From: Lachnospiraceae bacterium
Lineage (GTDB): Bacteria > Bacillota > Clostridia > Lachnospirales > Lachnospiraceae
Assembly: GCA_016293925.1 (NCBI GenBank)
Contig: JAEDCX010000013.1
Span: forward strand, 1-37,309
Direction of reading: 5' to 3'
Length of the DNA stretch: 37,309 nucleotides
The first letter of the stretch is position 1. Each line of letters starts with the position of its first letter. Below the pieces are notes generated by a model. It made no database searches. It saw only the letters and a program-made list of their open reading frames with translations, and was not told the origin of the DNA. The position numbers and the translations under genes are program-made. Shown piece by piece: positions 24,611-32,974 of this stretch.

Positions 24611-26056
24611 ATGAAAAAGATTCTTTTTGTTGCGTCGGAAGGCGTACCTTTTATCAAAACCGGTGGTCTTGCTGATGTAGTCGGATCGTTGCCGAAATGC
24701 ATTGATAAGAGATATTTTGATGTCAGAGTGATTCTTCCTAAATATATCTGCATGAAGCAGGAGATGAAAGACCTCATGCAGTACAGATTCCATTTCTACA
24801 TGGACTTTCACTGGAAGGAAGAGTATGTTGGAATCTTTGAAGCGAACGTAGGCGGCGTGACATATTATTTTGTGGACAATGAGGGTATGTTCCGCGGTCA
24901 TAAGCCATACGGAGACAACGTCTATGATGAGATTGAGAAATATGCATTCTTCTCAAAGGCGGTTCTGTCGTCCCTTCCGCTGATCGGCTTCAAACCGGAT
25001 GTGATCCATTGCCATGACTGGCAGACGGGACTTGTTCCGGTGTATATGAAGGAGCGGTTCAGGGGCAATGATTTCTTTGCCGGCATGAAGAGTGTGATGA
25101 CCATTCACAATCTGAAGTTCCAGGGGAAATGGGACATCCGGGCAGTGAAGGATATTACCGGTCTGGGAGATTATTATTTCACGCCGGACAAATTGGAATC
25201 CTACAAGGATGCCAATCTGTTGAAGGGCGGACTGGTGTATGCGGACGCCATTACCACGGTCAGTGACACCTATGCCAGGGAGATTATGACAGAATTCTAC
25301 GGAGAGAAGCTGGACGGACTGCTTCGGGCGAGAGAGCATGATCTGCGCGGTATCGTGAACGGAATTGATTACGAAGAGTTCAATCCGGCCACCGATCCGA
25401 ATCTGGCACACAATTATGATGCAGTCACGTTCCGCAAAGAAAAAGGGAAGAACAAACGTGCTCTGCAGCGGGAACTGGGCCTTGTTGAGGATGACAAGGT
25501 GATGCTGATCGGTATTGTATCCAGACTGACGGATCAGAAGGGATTTGATCTGATTGCCCGGGTGATGGATGAATTGTGTCAGGACAGTATTCAGGTTGTC
25601 GTTTTGGGAACCGGTGATGCCAAATATGAGAATATGTTCCGGCATTTTGCATGGAAATATCAGGGCAAGGTGTCCGCCAATATCTACTATTCCGAGGGCT
25701 TGTCCCACAAAGTTTATGCGGCGTGCGATGCGTTTCTGATGCCGTCCCTGTTTGAGCCCTGCGGACTCAGCCAGCTGATTTCTCTTCGGTACGGTACTGT
25801 CCCCATTGTACGTGAGACCGGCGGGTTAAAGGATACCGTAGAGCCCTATAATGAATATGAGAGTACCGGTACCGGATTCTCCTTTATGAATTACAATGCA
25901 CATGAGATGATGGCCACCGTAAGGTATGCAGAGCGCATTTTCTACGATAAGAAGCGTGAGTGGAACAAGATCGTTGACAGAGGGATGGCTGCAGACTTCT
26001 CCTGGAATGCTTCCGCATTGAAATATCAGGAGATGTATGACTGGCTGATCGGTTAG
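24611..26056 (+). CDS. glgA: Glycogen synthase (ADP-glucose type)
   Basis: 481 residues, full length for GT5. It extends alpha-1,4-glucan chains from ADP-glucose. The N-terminal KTGGLADVVGSLPK segment (about residues 15-28) binds the sugar nucleotide. VIHCHDWQTGLVPVY and MTIHNLKFQG follow in the first Rossmann domain. The second domain has IGIVSRLTDQKGFDLI and the MPSLFEPCGLSQLISLRYGT segment with the conserved Glu. The start is ATG 24611 with GGAGG upstream. No other glg gene is near; glycogen storage is often linked to sporulation in Clostridia. Confidence 0.96.
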   Translation: MKKILFVASEGVPFIKTGGLADVVGSLPKCIDKRYFDVRVILPKYICMKQEMKDLMQYRFHFYMDFHWKEEYVGIFEANVGGVTYYFVDNEGMFRGHKPYGDNVYDEIEKYAFFSKAVLSSLPLIGFKPDVIHCHDWQTGLVPVYMKERFRGNDFFAGMKSVMTIHNLKFQGKWDIRAVKDITGLGDYYFTPDKLESYKDANLLKGGLVYADAITTVSDTYAREIMTEFYGEKLDGLLRAREHDLRGIVNGIDYEEFNPATDPNLAHNYDAVTFRKEKGKNKRALQRELGLVEDDKVMLIGIVSRLTDQKGFDLIARVMDELCQDSIQVVVLGTGDAKYENMFRHFAWKYQGKVSANIYYSEGLSHKVYAACDAFLMPSLFEPCGLSQLISLRYGTVPIVRETGGLKDTVEPYNEYESTGTGFSFMNYNAHEMMATVRYAERIFYDKKREWNKIVDRGMAADFSWNASALKYQEMYDWLIG

Positions 26057-26106
26057 CGACGGCTTTCTTTCCGGAACGGAATGAGACAACATGATGACGA
26101 TTGAGG

Positions 26107-26136
26107 GAGGGGTCCTGTTTCGGGACTCCTCTTTTT
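26107..26136 (+). terminator. Terminator between glgA and rqcH
   Basis: GAGGGGTCC (26107-26115) pairs with GGACTCCTC (26123-26131) over 9 bp with one G-T wobble, and five T follow. It ends 16 bases before the rqcH start, so either readthrough or an overlapping promoter serves rqcH. Confidence 0.75.
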
Positions 26137-26152
26137 GAGAAAGAGGAAATCT

Positions 26153-27898
26153 ATGGCGTTTGATGGAATTACAGTTGCAGCGGTGACAAAGGAGCTGCGG
26201 GAGAAACTGCTGAATCTCAGAATCAATAAAATATCCCAGCCGGAAGCGGACGAGATTCTTCTCACGATCAAAGGGAACAGTACCCAGTATCGTCTGCTGA
26301 TCTCGGCAGATGCATCCCTGCCGTTACTCTATCTGACAGATACGAACAAGCAGAGTCCCATGAATGCACCCGCCTTCTGTATGCTGCTGCGGAAGCACAT
26401 TCAGAATGCCCGCATCGTGGATATTATGCAACCGGAACTGGAACGGGTAATCTGTATGGAATTCGAGCATCTGGATGAGATGGGGGATTTGTGTCGCAAA
26501 CGGTTGATGATCGAATTGATGGGGAAGCATTCCAATATCATTTTCTGTGATGACCGGGGGATGATTCTGGACAGCATCAAGCATATTTCCGGCATGGTGA
26601 GCAGCGTGCGGGAGGTGTTGCCGGGAAGGGATTATTTCATCCCCAAAACCACGGACAGGAAGAATCCTCTGACAGTGACCCGGGAGGAATGGAAGAATAT
26701 TGTAGCAGAGAGGGCAGATCCGGTGTTTCAGGCGATCTTCCGGAATCTGAACGGTCTGTCGCCGCAGATTGCCCAGGAGATCTGCTACAGATGCGGTGTG
26801 GAAGGGGATCTGCCGTGCAGTACCCTGAAGGTGGAGCAGACAGATGCATTGTATGATACGCTCCGCGATATGATGAAACAGGTGGAAGGCGGTTCTTTTA
26901 CACCTGCCATGTATCTGGAAAACGGAGCCCCCTGTGAGTATTCCTGCGTTTTGCTTACCAGCTATGGGAACAGGCAGGCAAAACCATTTGACAGTGTCTC
27001 CGAACTGCTGCAGGAATATTATGCCAAGAAGAACCGGATTACCAGAATGCGTCAGAAAACCGTGGATCTCAGGAGAATCATCGGAACGGCGCTGGAACGT
27101 AATTACAAGAAATACGACCTGCAGACGAAGCAGCTGCAGGATGCCGGGAAGCGGGAAAAATACAGAGTTTACGGGGAACTTCTGAATACCTACGGATATG
27201 ATGCAAAGGGCGGAGAGCGGGAACTTACGGTATGGAATTATTATTCCAATGAGAATATGACGATTCCGCTGGACCCGACGCTCAGTGCACGGGAGAATGC
27301 CCAGAGATATTTCGATAAATACGGGAAACTGAAACGTACGGCCCAGGCCCTGACCGAGCTGACACAGGAAACGGCGGCGGAGATCAGTCACCTGGAGTCC
27401 ATTGCCACGGCGATTGATATTGCCCAGAAGGAAGAGGATCTTGCCCAGATCAAAGAGGAGATGATCGAAAGCGGATATATCCGGCGGAAAGGAGGATCCG
27501 GCAAGGTGTCCAAAGCCGGCAAAGGGAAGCCGTTCCATTATGTGAGCAGTGACGGATTTGACATTTATGTAGGGAAAAATAATTATCAGAATGACGAGCT
27601 GACGTTCCAATTTGCAAACGGGAATGACTGGTGGTTTCACGCGAAGGGAATGCCGGGCTCCCATGTTGTGCTGCGGTGCAACAACCGGGAAGTCCCCGAC
27701 CGTTCCATGGAAGAGGCGGCCAGCCTTGCCGCCTATTATTCCCGGGGAAGAGAACAGGATAAGGTGGAGATTGACTATACCGTCAGGAAAAATGTTAAGA
27801 AACCCAACGGAGCCAAACCGGGATTTGTGGTTTATTACACCAACTATTCCATGGTGGTAAGACCGGGGACGCAAGGCTTGACTGACCAAAATGACTGA
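26153..27898 (+). CDS. rqcH: Rqc2/RqcH-family ribosome quality control protein (NFACT)
   Basis: 581 residues from ATG 26153 with AGAGGAAAT upstream. The N-terminal NFACT domain (formerly FbpA) starts MAFDGITVAAVTKEL. A long coiled-coil middle part (about 280-450) follows. The C-terminal NFACT-R (DUF814) domain starts near 460 with FHYVSSDGFDIYVGKNNYQN and has NDWWFHAKGMPGSHVVLR. In B. subtilis RqcH binds obstructed 50S subunits with tRNA-Ala and adds alanine tails that mark stalled peptides for degradation. The length fits the family. Older annotations call it a fibronectin-binding protein; the ribosome role is better supported. Confidence 0.93.
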   Translation: MAFDGITVAAVTKELREKLLNLRINKISQPEADEILLTIKGNSTQYRLLISADASLPLLYLTDTNKQSPMNAPAFCMLLRKHIQNARIVDIMQPELERVICMEFEHLDEMGDLCRKRLMIELMGKHSNIIFCDDRGMILDSIKHISGMVSSVREVLPGRDYFIPKTTDRKNPLTVTREEWKNIVAERADPVFQAIFRNLNGLSPQIAQEICYRCGVEGDLPCSTLKVEQTDALYDTLRDMMKQVEGGSFTPAMYLENGAPCEYSCVLLTSYGNRQAKPFDSVSELLQEYYAKKNRITRMRQKTVDLRRIIGTALERNYKKYDLQTKQLQDAGKREKYRVYGELLNTYGYDAKGGERELTVWNYYSNENMTIPLDPTLSARENAQRYFDKYGKLKRTAQALTELTQETAAEISHLESIATAIDIAQKEEDLAQIKEEMIESGYIRRKGGSGKVSKAGKGKPFHYVSSDGFDIYVGKNNYQNDELTFQFANGNDWWFHAKGMPGSHVVLRCNNREVPDRSMEEAASLAAYYSRGREQDKVEIDYTVRKNVKKPNGAKPGFVVYYTNYSMVVRPGTQGLTDQND

Positions 27899-27906
27899 CG
27901 TATAAT
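27878..27906 (+). promoter_or_regulatory. Strong sigma-A promoter of yicC-remA-gmk
   Basis: TTGACT (27878-27883) and a perfect TATAAT (27901-27906) are exactly 17 bases apart. The -35 box lies in the last codons of rqcH. The predicted start near 27913 is about 29 bases before yicC. Confidence 0.88.
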
Positions 27907-27941
27907 AGACTGGGTGTGCAAATGTACCAGGGGGTAACAGC

Positions 27942-28817
27942 ATGATAAAGAGTATGACCGGGTTCGGACGCTGCGAGACAACGGACGGAAACAGAAAATT
28001 CACGGTAGAGATCAAAACGGTGAACCACCGTTATCTGGATGTGAATATCAAGATGCCTAAGAAACTGAATTTCTTCGAGTCAGCCATTCGGACATGTCTT
28101 AAGGACTACATTCAGCGAGGCAAGGTAGATATCTTCATTACATACGAGGATCTGGGAGAGAATCATTACAGTATCCGATATAACCGGGATGTGGCAGCAA
28201 CCTATATGCGGTATCTGAGTGAGATGGAGCAGGATTTCGGACTGCAGAATGATGTGCGGGTATCCACACTGGCGAAATGTCCGGAGGTGTTATCCATGGA
28301 AGAGACCGATGTGGATGAGGAAGAACTGTGGAAGGAACTGGAGGCAGCCGTGCTTGGCGCCGCAAAAGGGGTAAGCGAGACCAGGATCCGGGAAGGTGAG
28401 AACCTGAAGAATGATCTCATTCAGAAACTGGACGGCATGCTGGAGCATGTGGAGTATATCGAGGCTAGATCACCCAAACTTGCGGCGGAATACCGGAGCA
28501 GGCTGGAGGAGAAAGTCCGGGAGCTGATCGGCGGTACTGTGGATGAGAACCGGATTCTGACAGAGGTTACAATTTTCGCAGACAAGGTCTGCGTCGACGA
28601 GGAAGTTGTCAGACTCAGAAGTCATATTGAGACAACCAGAAAGAATCTGACGGAAGGCGGAAGCGTCGGGCGGAAACTGGATTTCATCGCTCAGGAGATG
28701 AACCGGGAGGCCAATACCATCCTGTCCAAGGCCAATGATCTGGATATTTCCAATCATGCCATTGAATTGAAAACAGAGATTGAGAAAGTAAGGGAGCAGA
28801 TTCAGAATATTGAATAA
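27942..28817 (+). CDS. yicC: YicC-family endoribonuclease
   Basis: 291 residues, full length (YloC in B. subtilis). The N terminus MIKSMTGFGR is diagnostic of the family, and the end has VRLRSHIETTRKNL with RKLDFIAQEMNREANTILSK and a DLDISNHAIELKTEIEK motif. YicC/YloC proteins were shown to be metal-dependent endoribonucleases involved in RNA decay. AGGGGGTAA precedes ATG 27942. It is the first gene of a transcript with remA, gmk and onward, the standard Firmicutes order. Confidence 0.93.
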   Translation: MIKSMTGFGRCETTDGNRKFTVEIKTVNHRYLDVNIKMPKKLNFFESAIRTCLKDYIQRGKVDIFITYEDLGENHYSIRYNRDVAATYMRYLSEMEQDFGLQNDVRVSTLAKCPEVLSMEETDVDEEELWKELEAAVLGAAKGVSETRIREGENLKNDLIQKLDGMLEHVEYIEARSPKLAAEYRSRLEEKVRELIGGTVDENRILTEVTIFADKVCVDEEVVRLRSHIETTRKNLTEGGSVGRKLDFIAQEMNREANTILSKANDLDISNHAIELKTEIEKVREQIQNIE

Positions 28818-29070
28818 TCTGATTAATATCGGTTTTGGTAACATTGTTAATACCTCCAAGATCATTTCGGTTGTCAGTCCCGAGAGTGCACCGATCAAGC
28901 GTCTGGTGCAGAGCGCCAAAGAGAACGGCAATGCCATTGACGCAACCCAGGGACGGAAGACAAAAGCGGTTCTGATCATGGAAGACAATAAAGTGGTTCT
29001 GTCAGCCCTGCTTCCGGAGACCATTGCCGGAAGAGCGCAGACGGAGAATGAGGAACACAATGAAGCGTAG
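28810..29070 (+). CDS. remA: RemA-like extracellular matrix regulator (DUF370)
   Basis: 86 residues from TTG 28810, overlapping yicC by 8 bases. This start gives MNNLINIGFGNIV, the usual RemA N terminus; an AAGGGAG lies about 13 bases upstream. The NIGFGNIVNTSKIISVVSPE and ATQGRKTKAVLIMEDNKVV segments are typical. In B. subtilis RemA is a ring-forming DNA-binding activator of biofilm matrix genes. The short charged tail after residue 75 runs over the gmk start (11-base overlap). The TTG start is inferred. Confidence 0.9.
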   Translation: MNNLINIGFGNIVNTSKIISVVSPESAPIKRLVQSAKENGNAIDATQGRKTKAVLIMEDNKVVLSALLPETIAGRAQTENEEHNEA

Positions 29071-29680
29071 AGGAATCTTGATTGTTATCTCCGGATTTTC
29101 CGGTGCCGGAAAAGGAACTCTGGTAAAAGAACTGTTGAAGAATTATGACAATTACGCGCTGTCAGTGTCTATGACAACGAGACAGCCAAGACCGGGAGAA
29201 ACAGACGGCAAGGATTATTTTTTTGTTACCCGGGAAGCATTTGAAGAGAAAGTCAGTCAGGACGGATTCATTGAGTATGCGTCCTATTGCGGGAACTGTT
29301 ACGGTACACCCCGGGATTATGTGGAGGAACAGCTTGCCGCGGGCAAGGATGTGATTCTGGAGATTGAGATCCAGGGTGCACTTCAGGTAAAGAAGAAGAA
29401 TCCGCAGACGCTTCTGTTGTTTGTCACACCACCCAGCGGGGAGGAACTGAAGCGCAGGCTGGTGAACCGGAAAACGGAGACGGAAGAAGTGATCAATCAG
29501 CGTATGGCGCGTGCCGTAGAGGAATCGGCGGGGATCGAGCAGTATGATTATCTGGTGATAAATGATGATCTGGCAGAATGTACCGTACAGACCCACCAGC
29601 TGATTCAGGCTGCCCACGCCACACCGGACAGAAATCAGGATTTTATCCGGAAGATCCGCAGGGAACTTGGCGAACTGTAA
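29060..29680 (+). CDS. gmk: Guanylate kinase
   Basis: 206 residues, normal size. It phosphorylates GMP to GDP with ATP. P-loop GFSGAGKGTLVKEL is near residues 11-24; MTTRQPRPGETDGKDYFFV binds GMP; EIEIQGALQVKKKNP and a lid region with NRKTETEEVINQRM follow. ATG 29060 is chosen because GAGGA ends 5 bases before it; ATG 29048 in frame has no spaced site. It overlaps remA by 11 bases. Confidence 0.97.
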   Translation: MKRRGILIVISGFSGAGKGTLVKELLKNYDNYALSVSMTTRQPRPGETDGKDYFFVTREAFEEKVSQDGFIEYASYCGNCYGTPRDYVEEQLAAGKDVILEIEIQGALQVKKKNPQTLLLFVTPPSGEELKRRLVNRKTETEEVINQRMARAVEESAGIEQYDYLVINDDLAECTVQTHQLIQAAHATPDRNQDFIRKIRRELGEL

Positions 29681-29725
29681 TCCGAACCGGTCCGTCGGAA
29701 CCGGATCATTGGATTGGGTGAGGAT

Positions 29726-30757
29726 ATGAAAATAAGCATTATTGTGCCGGTCTATAACATGGCAGCGGATGGCAAGCTGGAATTCTGTATGGATTCGCTG
29801 GTCCATCAGACAATTGAGGATTATGAGATCATCGCCGTGGATGATGCTTCCACGGACCGGTCCTATGAGATTCTGCAACAGTATCAGGAGCGTTACCCCG
29901 GTAAGGTCCGTGTCATCCGGTCACCGGAGAACAGACGGCAGGGCGGTGCGAGAAATCTTGGTATGGATTCTGCCTGCGGACAGTGGATCGGATTCATGGA
30001 TTCCGATGATTTTGCCGCTCCGGACATGTATGAGAAGCTTCTTGCGAAAGCGGAGGAAACCGGGGCAGATGTGGTGGGATGCCAGTATCAGATGACAAAC
30101 GGACATTCGTTTGCACCGGGCAGACGAATGGAGAACAATACGCCGGAGCAATGCGGTATTCTGGACGACCGGAAGCGCGCGTCCCTGATCCTGCAGTGCG
30201 GCAGTATGGTGGTGAAAATCTATCGCAGGGATGTGATAGAACGGTTTGGACTGCGTTTTCCGGAGCATACGTTCTATGAGGACAATTATGCGGGCCCACT
30301 ATGGATGATGTGTTTTACCCACTTTGAACTTGTGGATGAACCCCTGTATTATTATTATCAGCATGCACTTTCCACCGTGCACACGATTTCCGTGGAGAAA
30401 TGCCGGAATCGTATGGATATGGCACTCCGGCTTGTTGGGGATTGCCAGAAGAGGGGGTTCTATGATACATATAGAGAGGAACTGGAGAGTTACTTCACGA
30501 GAATCTACTATACCAACACGCTTTTTTCGTATGTAAGAACGGCGAAATGGCCCCGGATGTCACTGGTGCGGGAACTGCGTGACGGAATGAATCAATATTT
30601 TAGTGATTTTCAGAAGAATAAGTATTATAATAATGCGTATGATGAGGAAGAGAAGAGATTGATCGCTATGCATATGGCGCATCCGCTGCGGTATGTCATC
30701 TACTACAAACTGCTGCGGTTCTATCGAAGACTCAGGTACGGACAAAAAGGAGAATAG
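29726..30757 (+). CDS. Family 2 glycosyltransferase
   Basis: 343 residues from ATG 29726 with GGTGAGGA upstream. The N-terminal GT-A domain starts MKISIIVPVYNM and has the nucleotide-binding VDDASTDRSYEIL (about 38-50), QGGARNLGMDSACGQWIGF and the metal-binding DSDD near residue 95. The C-terminal third is rich in aromatic and basic residues and ends with LRFYRRLRYGQKGE. There is no membrane segment. The sugar donor and acceptor cannot be told. It sits between gmk and rpoZ, which are normally adjacent, 45 bases after gmk and 3 before rpoZ, so it is co-transcribed with housekeeping genes. Confidence 0.9.
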   Translation: MKISIIVPVYNMAADGKLEFCMDSLVHQTIEDYEIIAVDDASTDRSYEILQQYQERYPGKVRVIRSPENRRQGGARNLGMDSACGQWIGFMDSDDFAAPDMYEKLLAKAEETGADVVGCQYQMTNGHSFAPGRRMENNTPEQCGILDDRKRASLILQCGSMVVKIYRRDVIERFGLRFPEHTFYEDNYAGPLWMMCFTHFELVDEPLYYYYQHALSTVHTISVEKCRNRMDMALRLVGDCQKRGFYDTYREELESYFTRIYYTNTLFSYVRTAKWPRMSLVRELRDGMNQYFSDFQKNKYYNNAYDEEEKRLIAMHMAHPLRYVIYYKLLRFYRRLRYGQKGE

Positions 30758-30760
30758 AAA

Positions 30761-31003
30761 ATGATACATCCATCTTACACAGAAATCATGAAAGTCGTAA
30801 ACAGTGAGGTTGAGCCGGGAGAACAGCCGGTTGTAAACAGCCGGTATTCCATCGTGATGGCTACATCCAAGAGAGCCAGACAGCTGATTGACGGGCAGGA
30901 GGCGTATGTGGATCTGAACGGCAAGAAACCTTTATCCGCAGCAGTGGAAGAACTGAACGAAGGCAAGATCAAGATCCTGAATGAGGAGATTGTTGAAGAA
31001 TAA
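30761..31003 (+). CDS. rpoZ: RNA polymerase omega subunit
   Basis: 80 residues. The pattern NSRYSIVMATSKRARQLIDG followed by KPLSAAVEELNEGKIKI is diagnostic for omega, which helps assemble the beta-prime subunit. ATG 30761 follows AAAGGAGAA. It is the last gene of the yicC transcript and is followed by a terminator. Confidence 0.95.
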   Translation: MIHPSYTEIMKVVNSEVEPGEQPVVNSRYSIVMATSKRARQLIDGQEAYVDLNGKKPLSAAVEELNEGKIKILNEEIVEE

Positions 31004-31016
31004 TCATGATGTGAGA

Positions 31017-31045
31017 GGGAATATGATCATCCATATTCCTTTTTT
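31017..31045 (+). terminator. Terminator after rpoZ
   Basis: GGAATATG (31018-31025) pairs with CATATTCC (31032-31039) around a 6-nt loop, followed by six T, 13 bases after the rpoZ stop. Confidence 0.92.
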
Positions 31046-31077
31046 ACGTTGCATGGTAGGACACGCCGGAGGAAGAT

Positions 31078-32415
31078 GTGAAAATATTTTTTGTATCACT
31101 TGGATGTGACAAGAATCTGGTAGACTCGGAAGTCATGCTGGAACAATTGCATAACAGAGGATACTCTTTTACGGACGATGAGGAAGAGGCAGATATTGCG
31201 GTGGTGAATTCCTGCTGCTTTATCGGGGACGCCAAGGAAGAGAGCATCCGGACGATTATTGAACTGGGCGGGAGGAAACAGACCGGGAAACTTCAGAAAC
31301 TGATTCTGTGCGGGTGTCTTGCACAGCGGTATCATCAGGAGATCCTGGAGGAGCTGCCGGAGGTGGACGCCGTCGTGGGAACACTGGCAATCGAGCGGAT
31401 TGTGGATGCGGTGGAAGCCTGTCTTGCGGGAAAGCGGGAGATCTATCTGGAGGACATCCAGTCACCTCCCTTCATCGGCAGGAAGCGGGTGAACACTACG
31501 GGAGGATATTATGCATTCCTTAAGATTGCCGAGGGCTGCGATAAGCATTGTACCTACTGCGTGATTCCCAAGGTGCGGGGGAATTTCCGGTCCGTTCCCA
31601 TGGAGGATCTGCTGGCGCAGGCCCGGGAGCTTGCGGCACAGGGGATCCGGGAACTGATTCTCGTTGCCCAGGAGACGACCGTTTACGGAACCGATCTCTA
31701 CGGAGCCAAACAATTGCCGGAATTACTGCACCGGTTATGCGAGATAGAAGGAATCCGCTGGATCCGGCTGCTTTACTGCTACCCGGAGGAGATTACGGAA
31801 GAATTGATTGACACCATACGGGATGAGGAGAAGATCGTGCATTATATTGACATGCCGATTCAGCATGCCTCTGACAGAATTCTCAGCCGGATGGGCAGGA
31901 AGACAAACCAGGAGGAGATCCGCAGGAAGGTTGCCATGATCCGGGGCAAGATTCCGGATATTGCCCTGCGGACGACGCTGATTACCGGATTCCCGGGAGA
32001 GACGGAAGCGGATTTCGAGGAACTGTACCGGTTCGTGAACGAGATGGAATTCGACCGGTTGGGCGTGTTTCCCTATTCCGCGGAGGAGGATACCCCAGCG
32101 GCTTCCATGCCGGATCAGATTGATGAGAAAGTGAAACAATCCCGCCGGGACGAGATCATGGAATTGCAGCAGGCCATTGCCTTTGAAAATGAAGAGAACA
32201 TGGTGGGCAGACTGCTTCCAGTGATGATTGAGGGAAGAATTGCAGAGGATAATGTATATGTGGCCAGATCCTACCGGGACGCTCCGGATGTGGATGGATA
32301 TGTATTCGTGAACACGGACAGGGATCTGATGAGCGGTGATTTTGTGACTGTCCGGATAACGGATTCCCGTGAATATGATCTGATAGGAGAGATGGAAGAT
32401 GAATTTACCCAATAA
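31078..32415 (+). CDS. rimO: Ribosomal protein S12 methylthiotransferase
   Basis: 445 residues from GTG 31078 with GGAGGAAG upstream. It is a radical-SAM methylthiotransferase that modifies Asp of ribosomal protein S12. The N-terminal UPF0004 domain starts MKIFFVSLGCDKNLVDSE, with further cluster cysteines in NSCCFIGDA and LCGCLAQRY. The radical-SAM motif is C154-x3-C158-x2-C161 (CDKHCTYC). A TRAM domain occupies about the last 65 residues. The SLGCDKNLVDSE form distinguishes RimO from MiaB. It overlaps pgsA by 17 bases. Confidence 0.95.
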   Translation: MKIFFVSLGCDKNLVDSEVMLEQLHNRGYSFTDDEEEADIAVVNSCCFIGDAKEESIRTIIELGGRKQTGKLQKLILCGCLAQRYHQEILEELPEVDAVVGTLAIERIVDAVEACLAGKREIYLEDIQSPPFIGRKRVNTTGGYYAFLKIAEGCDKHCTYCVIPKVRGNFRSVPMEDLLAQARELAAQGIRELILVAQETTVYGTDLYGAKQLPELLHRLCEIEGIRWIRLLYCYPEEITEELIDTIRDEEKIVHYIDMPIQHASDRILSRMGRKTNQEEIRRKVAMIRGKIPDIALRTTLITGFPGETEADFEELYRFVNEMEFDRLGVFPYSAEEDTPAASMPDQIDEKVKQSRRDEIMELQQAIAFENEENMVGRLLPVMIEGRIAEDNVYVARSYRDAPDVDGYVFVNTDRDLMSGDFVTVRITDSREYDLIGEMEDEFTQ

Positions 32416-32935
32416 ACTTACGATGTTCAGAGTAATACTGATTTTGCCGTTTTGCTTTTTTCTCATGACGGATTTCTGCGGGGAGGCATCAAAGTGGATT
32501 GCGCTTGGTATTTTTATTGTTGCAAGCCTGACGGATCTTCTGGACGGCAAGATCGCAAGAAAATATAATCTGGTGACAACCTTTGGCAAATTTATGGATC
32601 CGCTGGCAGATAAGCTTCTGGTGTCGGCGGCAATGATTGCACTGATCGAACTGAAACGGATTCCCGCATGGGTGGTGATCGTCATTATCAGCAGGGAGTT
32701 CATCATCAGCGGCTTCCGCCTGATTGCGGCACAGAAGAATGTGGTGATTGCAGCCGGTTACATCGGCAAATTCAAGACTACTTTCCAGATGATCATGATA
32801 TGTCTGATGATTGCCGACATAGAAGAGATCCGGGTGGTTACGCTTGTGGTAATGTATGTTGCATTGGCGCTGACGATCATCTCACTGATGGATTACCTGA
32901 TCAGAAACCGGAAGGTTATGAGAGACGAACAATAG
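32399..32935 (+). CDS. pgsA: CDP-diacylglycerol-glycerol-3-phosphate 3-phosphatidyltransferase
   Basis: 178 residues, multi-pass membrane protein. It makes phosphatidylglycerophosphate, the precursor of phosphatidylglycerol. The CDP-alcohol motif DG-x2-AR-x8-G-x3-D-x3-D is complete in DLLDGKIARKYN through FGKFMDPLADK (about residues 49-73). The N terminus MNLPNKLTMFRVILI is typical. The ATG at 32399 lies in the end of rimO, so it is translationally coupled. rimO-pgsA-cinA-recA is a common clostridial order. Confidence 0.95.
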   Translation: MNLPNKLTMFRVILILPFCFFLMTDFCGEASKWIALGIFIVASLTDLLDGKIARKYNLVTTFGKFMDPLADKLLVSAAMIALIELKRIPAWVVIVIISREFIISGFRLIAAQKNVVIAAGYIGKFKTTFQMIMICLMIADIEEIRVVTLVVMYVALALTIISLMDYLIRNRKVMRDEQ

Positions 32936-32974
32936 AGCATAGGACAGAGACTGTCGGAAGAATAGAAGGGTATT

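Noticed and set aside
26324..28015. Minus-strand open frame of 563 codons
   Set aside because: It runs opposite rqcH and across the strong yicC promoter; no motif or start signal supports it.
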